Positions 31,494 through 38,169 of a stretch of 38,169 nucleotides of DNA are shown here, in pieces. Location of the stretch: assembly GCA_003049465.1 (NCBI GenBank), contig PYSS01000192.1, positions 1-38,169 on the forward strand, given 5' to 3'. The number at the start of each line of letters is the position of its first letter. Within the stretch, counting starts at the first letter, position 1. Under the pieces are notes generated by a model. It saw only the letters and a program-made list of their open reading frames with translations. It was not told the origin of the DNA and did not search any database. The DNA is from Magnaporthiopsis rhizophila. Its lineage: Eukaryota > Ascomycota > Sordariomycetes > Magnaporthales > Magnaporthaceae. The translations under genes and the position numbers were made by a program.

Positions 31494-33032
31494 TCAACCC
31501 AGGTTGCCAAGGAGGCTCCCCGCAAAGTCAAAATCTTGCAGGTGCCTCCCGATCAGAACCATCTTTCCCTCGTTGGCCGTGTCTCCAGCAGCCGCCTCCC
31601 GCCCCTTATCATCTGGTGAATCGAATATTTCGAACAGTTCACGCACTCCCTGGACCATCTTAACACCACCGTCGGAAAGAACCAGCCGCCCTTTCACGCG
31701 ATGAACCTCGAACTGAGCCTTGTCCTGGACCTTGGCAGCGCTGGGCAGTTCGTTTTCCCACAGGACTGACCGCAGCCACTTGTCCACATTTGCGACCTGG
31801 CTGGGCTGGAACACTCCCAGAGGTATCGATATGGTTGATATTGACTGAAATCCGGGCAGCCGGTCAGCAGCAAGTTCACCTCGTCTCCATGGCGAAGCGG
31901 GACTTGCCCGCACTTACCGAGTCTAGGTGGGAGCGCCCCTTGGAGGCCGCGGAATCCAGGCCCTCGACTCTATCGTAGGCATGCAAGTCCAACAAAAAGC
32001 CCTCCAGCCGGGGTACCACGCTCTCCTTGGTCGTGTGTATCTTAGCAAGCCCGTTGATGGATTGTATTCTCTCCTTGACGGCGTCCAGCTCCGCCTCTGA
32101 AACCAGATCCGCCTTGTTGATGACGATGACGTCGGCATGCGAGATCTGGACGTGTGCGGTGGTCATGAGGGGCCCGTGGGCATCGCTCTCCTCATGGCCC
32201 TCAACTTTTCCCGAAGGGTCGTCGAGGCTGCGCAATACGTTCTTGGCGTCGACCAGTGTGACAATACCATCCAAGTAGATGGTGCTACTGAGACCCTCAT
32301 CGACCCAGAAAAGCGGCGCCAGGTTTCCAGGATCGGCCAGGCCCGTCGTCTCCAGAAGGATGTAGTCAAACTTGCCCTTTTTCTCCATCAGAGACTCGAT
32401 GGCCGCAACGCCTGTATCCCTAACGATTCAGGTCAGGTCAGTCGCACCGGGCGGCATGCCAAAAAGGGGGAGCTAGACTGCAAGCTCACTTCACTGAGCA
32501 GCATATGCAACCGTTGCCAACCTCCAGCCACTCTTCAACCGACTCCCCGTCTTTGTTGATGGTGAGCGACTTCTCGATGTCGAGAGCTGCACATCCGTCC
32601 CCGATATTGTTAGTCGACAGGATAATAGTCAAGGTAAAGCTGTGTTGTTATCACGTGGGTATTACAATCTCCAAACTCTGTGATAGTCCAAGGACTGTCA
32701 GCAAGGCCGGTCGTCACATTGTGGGGAGCACAGGGCTGGCCACATGCCGTTCATAATAACAGCGATCTTCTTCCCGTGCTCGGCCGTAAGGATATAGTTG
32801 AGCAGAGTTGTCTTGCCGGCGCCAAGGTAGCCTACACGTGACAGTGAGTCTCACCTGCTCCTATTGCAAGAAGCTGTGGGTCAAGACGGGAGACCGGGCT
32901 GCCGCCACTCTATGTGGCCTTGTTCATACCGGTGACTATCGTTATGGGAACCTTGACGGGCTTGTCGGACTCTGCGAGGCCATCACCTGTGTCGACCAGG
33001 TCCGGCGGAAGCTCGTCATCGTCGAAATCCAT
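31494..33032 (-). CDS. ZNG1: Zinc-regulated GTPase metalloprotein activator (COG0523/CobW family)
   Basis: The gene is complement(join(31494..31844,31918..32419,32490..32586,32666..32677,32748..32831,32930..33032)), 382 aa. The G-protein core is complete: Walker A GYLGAGKTT (35-43), NEFGDS (62-67), the CxCC metal site GNGCICC (90-96), ETTGLADP, and a guanine-specificity NKAD. The CobW C-terminal domain follows (RVKGRLVLSDGG). The N-terminus is acidic with LPPDLVDTG at 8-16, similar in place to the CPELVPI docking motif that binds methionine aminopeptidase 1, but with Pro in place of the Cys. Known role: GTP-driven delivery of zinc to MetAP1. Exon 3 is 12 nt and the intron before it begins with GC rather than GT; without it the EFGD residues are lost. 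It is divergent with MOB3. Confidence 0.92.
32666..32677 (-). other. 12-nt microexon of ZNG1
   Basis: AGTTTGGAGATT is bounded by CACAG and GTAATA. With one base from each neighbour it encodes E-F-G-D-S. The upstream intron (32678-32747) has a GC donor (AACG/GCATGT); the downstream one (32587-32665) is GT-AG. Frame and conservation both require it. Confidence 0.88.
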
Positions 33033-33564
33033 TGTGGCCACGAAACTAGGACTCAGTTGATGGCTGTTCGTACCTAGTTACAAATAGCACTTAGCCCACG
33101 GGTTAGAAGATGCACCAAGTGATATTTGCTGGTACTTCCATTGCTCAATCATCGAGAGCCCCCTCACCCCACTATAAGACGTCACCGCCTGCAATGGGTG
33201 CCGCAGAAGCGACCCCGCCAATGGGATGCAGCTTATATAATATGATAGCTCCTGTGCATGGATCCACATAGGCGCCAAATCCATTGCGCATCTTTGATCT
33301 GGATGCAGGGGGCCGCCCAGGGTCTGGACAGGTGAGCTCGAGCTGGAAAACAGAAAATCAAGCAGAGATCAGTCCATTCCGTCGCATCCCACAACCAGTC
33401 CCATACGAGAGACGGCGCCCTGTCGTGTACCTACCTGGCTCCTGTCGCGGCCGCCGACCGACATCGACGACTGCCTGCACGCCACGCTCCCACGCCTCCA
33501 CTTGGCTACCTGTCACTTTCTTTTTTTGCGCCAGGCCAGCTCGCTTGCTGGCGATTCGCTGGCG
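33033..33564. promoter_or_regulatory. Bidirectional promoter ZNG1 / MOB3
   Basis: The two start codons are 532 bp apart on opposite strands and no gene lies between. I see no zinc-response element that I can name with confidence. Confidence 0.5.
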
Positions 33565-35275
33565 ATGGCCTCCCTTCCGCCAAGCTCGCCGCGACTACCA
33601 AGTCCTCCTCCCCCAGCCGAAATCCAGCTCGGTCCCAAGCCACCATCAACGGGAAGCACGGCCAACCGCCACGCGCAGCAGATGGAGCAGACGGCCCTCG
33701 ATGCAAACTCCAAGCGCCGGATCCATCCCGGCACCAGATCCGCCGACATGGCGGCTGGCCCGCCGCTCGTGGCGCTGAGTGAGGTGTGTTGTTCTGGTCA
33801 CCTCAAGGCGCATGCCACAAACATGAAGACACAAAACAGCGGCTAACCGACTCCTCTCCCAGCTTGACTCTGCCTTCCAGCTCCAGGAGCACCTGGCGGC
33901 GCTACACTACCACCACACGGCGACCAACACGAACCCCGTAAACCGCGAGACGGCCGCGATTCTGGCCACGCCGCCGCCCGGCATTGACCGCTCGCTGTGG
34001 CTATACGAGCTCTGCCGGTTTCTGATCGAGCAGTGCAACGGCCTCATCGTCGGGTTCCTGTTCGACACGCCGCCGTGCAGCGCCGCCACCTGCCCCGAGA
34101 TGCGGGCGTCCGAGTGGCAGTTCCTGTGCGCCGTCCACGATCAGCCTAAGTCGTGCTGCGCCATCGACTACTGCTGCCACACTCTCGACTGGGCCGCCAA
34201 CGTTGTCACGAACCCCCAGATCTTCCCTTCACGCTTCGTCGCCCTCTCGGACGCCCACGACAAGGGCGCTGCCGTTAAGAACCTCGTCAACGTCTTCCGC
34301 CGCCTGCATCGCATCTTCGCCCACGCCTGGTTCCAGCACCGTGGCGTCTTCTGGACCGTCGAGGGCCAAACGGGCCTTTACGTCCTCTTCAAGACCGTTT
34401 GCGACAAGTACGACCTCCTGCCAAGCGAGAACTACAAACTCCCACCCGAAGCCGAGGGCCTGGAGGCTCCCCGCGCCTTCGCGCCGTCCGGAGGTGACTC
34501 TCACCCGCAGCAACCGCAGCTGCAGCCTCCATCACAGCTGGGGATGATTCAACCCACGTCCATCGCACGCCCGCGCAGCCAGGGCGCCCAGTCCGACGGG
34601 GACGACGATCATCTGAACGCAGCCAGCGGCAGGATAAGCACTAGGAGGCACATCCGTAACAGCCCGTCGACGGGGAGCGCCGTCACGACGGTCATGGAGG
34701 CTGACGAGGACGACGGCGGCACTGGCTCCATGGCGAACCGTTTCAGGCAGATGCGCATCATCGAGGCCGCCATTCCCGAGGACGACCCGGATGCTGCCGA
34801 AGTTCCAGTCATCGTTGAGCACATTGACCCGGTCCCACCAGCCGATGGAGGTGCTGCTCAGGCCGCGGATACTGTCGGAGCCGCAACGGTGGAGGTCGAC
34901 GGCTCGGATGCTGCCGACGACGTGACAGTGGTCTCGGCCGGCTCGGAGGAGTCCCCTCCGGCGGCTGAGGTCACTGAGCAGGCTTCGATGGAGAAGACGA
35001 CAGCGCCTGAGGAAGACAAGACACAACAGCAAGACTCAAGTGCCGAGTCCCATGAATCTCCTGCTCTGGATCTAGCCGCCACCAGCGTCACTGACTTTGC
35101 ACAGCAGGCAGAGGCGGCCTCAGAGACGGGCGGTCAGGAGGCCACCGAGGCCGTCGCCCCTGTCGACAACTCAGAAGCAACTGAAGCGCAGGAAGCCAAA
35201 GACCCGACTGGCGCCAAGAAACCAGAAACAGCAGACGATGCAAAGGAGCCGGCCGAAGCACCCGAAACGAAATAG
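33565..35275 (+). CDS. MOB3: MOB3/phocein-type STRIPAK subunit
   Basis: The gene is join(33565..33783,33863..35275), 543 aa. The 79-bp intron (GTGTGT...CCCAG, phase 0) joins VALSE to LDSAFQLQEHL. The Mob/phocein domain spans about residues 74-255, with CPEMRASEWQFLCAVHDQPK and the zinc ligands Cys145, Cys150 (C-x4-C), His227 and His232 (H-x4-H). The tail, about 270 residues, is acidic, Ala/Glu/Thr-rich and probably disordered. The frame upstream of 33565 is open only with TTG. Known role: MOB3 is part of the fungal STRIPAK complex needed for hyphal fusion and fruiting-body formation, probably at endomembranes or the nuclear envelope. It resembles phocein (MOB4) more than MOB1 or MOB2 by sequence. 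Confidence 0.9.
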
Positions 35276-36277
35276 TTGCTGTTCAACAACTTGCCCGAGT
35301 GTAAGCGGAAGTCGTACGGGTGGACAGCCCGTTCTAGGGTCTGTCGTATTTGGATTCTTTTCCAGCCCTGGACCGGGACCGGCCAGGCAGGTCAGATACA
35401 TGTTCCAGAGCATAGCATCATAATACAGTGTACACCCTGTACCCGTCGAGGCTGAGTTGCAGCTAGGAAGCAGACATGGCTTTGGTTCGCTGTTTTCTTT
35501 AACTGGTTCCTCGCGGATAGTGCTGCTAACTCTGTCAGTCAGCAACTGGATCTTGGCTCAAAAGGGTGGTTCCTGTATAGGTAGACAACGATAGAACTTG
35601 TCAAGAGTCCGAAGACTATTTAGATGTAGCTTGGAAGAAATATGTATCTGCGCCCTATATGTTGAGATATAGCATATAACCTGGCGCGCAATAACACGGG
35701 CATTTGCACGCCTGAAACGTCAACGAGCGCGTTGCCTGGCCCAGTATCATATTCATTTTTTTTTATTATTACTACCCGTACAATGGCACCCGGATAGAAC
35801 AGTTATTCCAGATGTCCCTATCCAGCCACACCAACGTCGTCTCGTTGTGAGTTCCCGCAGAGAGTGTGACCCCAGCCTCTCGCTCCGGCCCTGTGCGCGC
35901 TCCTCCCTTTCCTCCTCCCGGCCTTTCCGCGTACGAGAATCTCGGCAGGGGACGGGTAAACAGTGGAGGAAACGACTTACACACGGATATTACGTGCTCC
36001 GTAGGTAGGTACAAGCAGGCAGGCCAGGCCGTCGGTTGGTGAGTGAGAGATTGCAATGTCGCACCCTTTTTGCGCCAATCATGATCCCAGCTCGTTACAT
36101 ATGCACCGCTTGATCTGCGCCTATTTTTGTTTTCTTTTTTTTTTTTTCCCCATCGGAAAGTCCGGGGACCACCACGGGAAATGCCGACCCACGCCGGCCC
36201 GAGCGCGGAGTCACCGCGGAAACATTTCTGTGAGATGAGACGGGACGAAAAAGAAAGAAAAAAAGACAGGACGGACT

Positions 36278-36306
36278 GGGCTGGGTTGGGTTGGGTTGGG
36301 TGGGGG
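36278..36306 (+). repeat. GGGTT pentamer array, G-quadruplex-like
   Basis: Six G-runs of three or more lie in 29 nt, separated by loops of one or two bases (CT, TT, TT, TT, T). This satisfies the canonical four-run quadruplex pattern on the + strand with very short loops. Confidence 0.85.
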
Positions 36307-36677
36307 AGCAACACCGCCGGAAAAGTGCATGGGGCCTTCGGATTCGGATGGCCCTCGGCAGCATGTCAGGGGTGTGGGGTAGACTTGAGGCTCGGAAGGA
36401 GGGCTCTTTTGCTCGTTATGCGGGACTATTTTTGGGGTTGAAAAAAAATATATCAAAAGAAAAGATATGTGTTTAACTGGGAATGGCGGCTGCTTGTTAT
36501 TCCGGCAAATACACGGACGCATGGATGACGCTCCCTTTGTGCGGCATCGTGCATAGCCAACAGTCATTGAAATGTCTCGTGGTCCCATGTCGGCATACTA
36601 TAACATTGCGAGTGCTTTTCAGTGCGAAGCCGTTGGCGCCCCTTTCCCCAGGCTTTGTTCTCGTTTTCTCCCTCTCT

Positions 36678-36709
<32 letters not shown>

Positions 36710-36990
36710 CCCTTTCGTCATCTCTCGCATAGAAGTAACTGCAAGGATGCAGCATTGCGGCCAAGCAGGGCTCCCATCCGACAAAAGAGGGAGGGGGGTG
36801 TGCACACAGGAAAGCCGGCGTGACTCCAGGAGGACAAAAAAAAAAGGATGCGGATTCCGGCTGATACCCTTCTTCGTCTCATGTCTTCAAGTGCAGCCCC
36901 AGACCAGGACACCTCCCTGCAAGGCGTGTAACCCCTGGCGGCACATGCGCTCAGGGAGGGTCATCCATGCCCGCGGTGCCACTTGCTCAT

Positions 36991-37018
36991 GGCAGGCAGG
37001 CAGGCAGGCAGGCAGGCA
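36991..37018 (+). repeat. (GGCA)7 microsatellite
   Basis: Seven perfect tetranucleotides are seen. They have no coding context. Confidence 0.9.
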
Positions 37019-37788
37019 AATAAGCAGCCCGGCAGGCGGGTTCATCCCCACACCTCCACCATCAGCCCATGCAAGGCACGCCGACCATGGGGACCTCGTG
37101 TGTGATGATGTGTGGTCCAGGGTACCGTTCATAGTCAGCCCCCAAGGGGAGGAAGCAACAGCGCCGTCGGGATGCATTGCCAAGTAGCCGTTTTAAAGGC
37201 ATGGGCCCAGACGGCGAATAAAAAAAAAAAAAAAAAAAAAAGAACAAAGAAAAAATTAATATGTGGCAAATAAAATTTGAAATGCCCAGAACGGGGCGAG
37301 AACGAAGACAAAACCTCACTAAACAGGGCGGGCAACAAGTGTTGAAAAAAAAAAAAAATTATAATAATAATAAATAAATAAAAAAAAGATAAAAACAGGC
37401 TGGTTGAAGGGAATCGACAGAAAAAAATATGGATGAAAGTAAGAAGGGGAAAAAAAAATACCCGGAAACGTGGCCAGACCGCTGTCGTCGTCCGTAACCG
37501 CAAAAACTCGAGGCCCCGAAACCAAGGGGCCACCCACCTGATGGCAGCCTCCTTCGATCTCGCTCACCTTTCGTCTGTGTTTAGCCAAGATATATCTGGC
37601 GGCAAAAGGCCCCCTTTCCGAATGGGACCCGGATCCGGGAAGGCGATCGAAAAAATGTGGACGCTCGCCAAAACCAGAATGCAATCCGACGTCATGACGG
37701 AAACGCCGCCACCCCTCACCTTCACTCGATGCCAAGCATTAAAAAAAAAGAAGAAAAAAGAAAAAAAAAAAAGAAAGAGGGTTAATTT

Positions 37789-38080
37789 TCACCGCCCCGG
37801 TCCCTTGCCCTTATCTAATCCGCCGGCGGCGCCAGGCCCCGGAGTCGGCGGCGGGCGGGCGGGACACCCTCCTATTCGCAGCTTGGTGAGGAGGTCCTGG
37901 ATGTTGGGGAGGTTGTTGCGCTGGGCCGTGTCGATGCTCGCGTTGCGCTCGTCGGCGAAGGCGCGGATCGCCTGCAGGATCGGGCTGAAGCCCTCGTCAT
38001 TGGGGAGCCACCATCGGATACAGGCCCCGTCGTTGAACAGTTCTGCCATGCGCATCCGCGTGCTCAGGGGAAATATGTAT
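37789..38080 (-). CDS. Last exon of an unidentified gene, cut by the window edge
   Basis: An exon of 292 nt is read from a TTTCCCCAG acceptor at 38081 and ends in TGA at 37789. It starts in the third base of a codon and then reads YIFPLSTRMRMAELFNDGACIRWWLPN, continuing to a Pro/Gly-rich end (KGKGPGR). An internal ATG at 38055 would give 88 aa, but the acceptor and the sensible sequence before it argue for splicing to an exon beyond 38169. I do not recognise the family. The amphipathic helix with AIRAFADERNASI and the C-terminal NIQDLLTKLR look like the end of a folded domain. Confidence 0.6.
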
Positions 38081-38169
38081 CTGGGGAAAGTCAGTCGTGT
38101 ATCGTTCTCGCCCAGGGAAAGAAACCCAAGGGTTCAATCGACGCCCGCCGCCAACCCGCGCCCCACCCC

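Larger units (their letters stand above)
35276..37788. other. Gene-poor convergent region with repeats
   Basis: This is 2.5 kb without a supportable gene. It contains a short TAGG tract at 36001-36011, a G-run cluster at 36278-36306, T29 at 36681-36709, (GGCA)7 at 36991-37018, A22 at 37220-37241 and A-rich tracts at 37344-37385 and 37740-37772. Open frames in it run through these low-complexity tracts. Confidence 0.45.

Noticed and set aside
36483..37187. 234-codon frame in the spacer downstream of MOB3
   Set aside because: It depends on translating the T29 tract as poly-Phe and has no domain.

Overview
The window is nuclear DNA of a filamentous ascomycete. The genes have mostly short GT-AG introns of about 65-150 bp, GC-rich coding sequence and spacers full of long A/T homopolymers and short microsatellites. 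The gene content (a phocein-type MOB3, fungal LST4/FNIP, ZNG1, CUE1, NOT2 and a CSC1-like channel) is typical of Pezizomycotina. A Sordariomycete is my best guess from overall style; I cannot place it more precisely without a search.

Layout. 1-4.7 kb: an LST4/folliculin-interacting protein gene (+). 5.6-6.5 kb: a Gag-like gene carrying a duplicated zinc-knuckle-like motif (+). 6.9-7.4 kb: a three-exon DUF427 gene (-). 8.2-12.2 kb: a CSC1/OSCA-type channel with a very long cytosolic loop (-). 14.0-15.4 kb: an aromatic-ring FAD monooxygenase (+). 15.9-16.3 kb: a proline-rich CYSTM protein (-). 17.8-20.3 kb: an 11-exon homogentisate 1,2-dioxygenase-like gene (-). 20.3-24.0 kb: gene-poor. 24.0-25.0 kb: RIB7 (+). 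25.7-26.5 kb: CUE1-like (-). 27.9-30.9 kb: NOT2 (-). 31.5-33.0 kb: ZNG1 (-). 33.6-35.3 kb: MOB3 (+). 35.3-37.8 kb: gene-poor. 37.8-38.1 kb: the last exon of an unidentified gene that runs out of the window (-).

Most genes are unrelated housekeeping functions: amino-acid/TORC1 signalling, mechanosensitive channel, riboflavin synthesis, ER-associated degradation, mRNA deadenylation, zinc metallochaperone and STRIPAK signalling. They are packed as on an ordinary chromosome arm. Only the FAD monooxygenase and the dioxygenase-like gene share a possible theme, aromatic catabolism, and the usual tyrosine-degradation partners are absent.

I rebuilt the exon structures by hand from splice sites and reading frame, and every multi-exon model closes in frame. 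The most notable observations are: a dioxygenase paralogue that keeps its iron ligands but has Gln at two positions that are active-site His in the human enzyme; a 12-nt microexon behind a GC-AG intron in ZNG1 encoding part of its NEFGDS motif; and a stand-alone Gag-like gene with a tandemly duplicated variant zinc knuckle and a (CA)16 tract ending 3 nt before its start codon. I did not find a convincing new multi-gene system.
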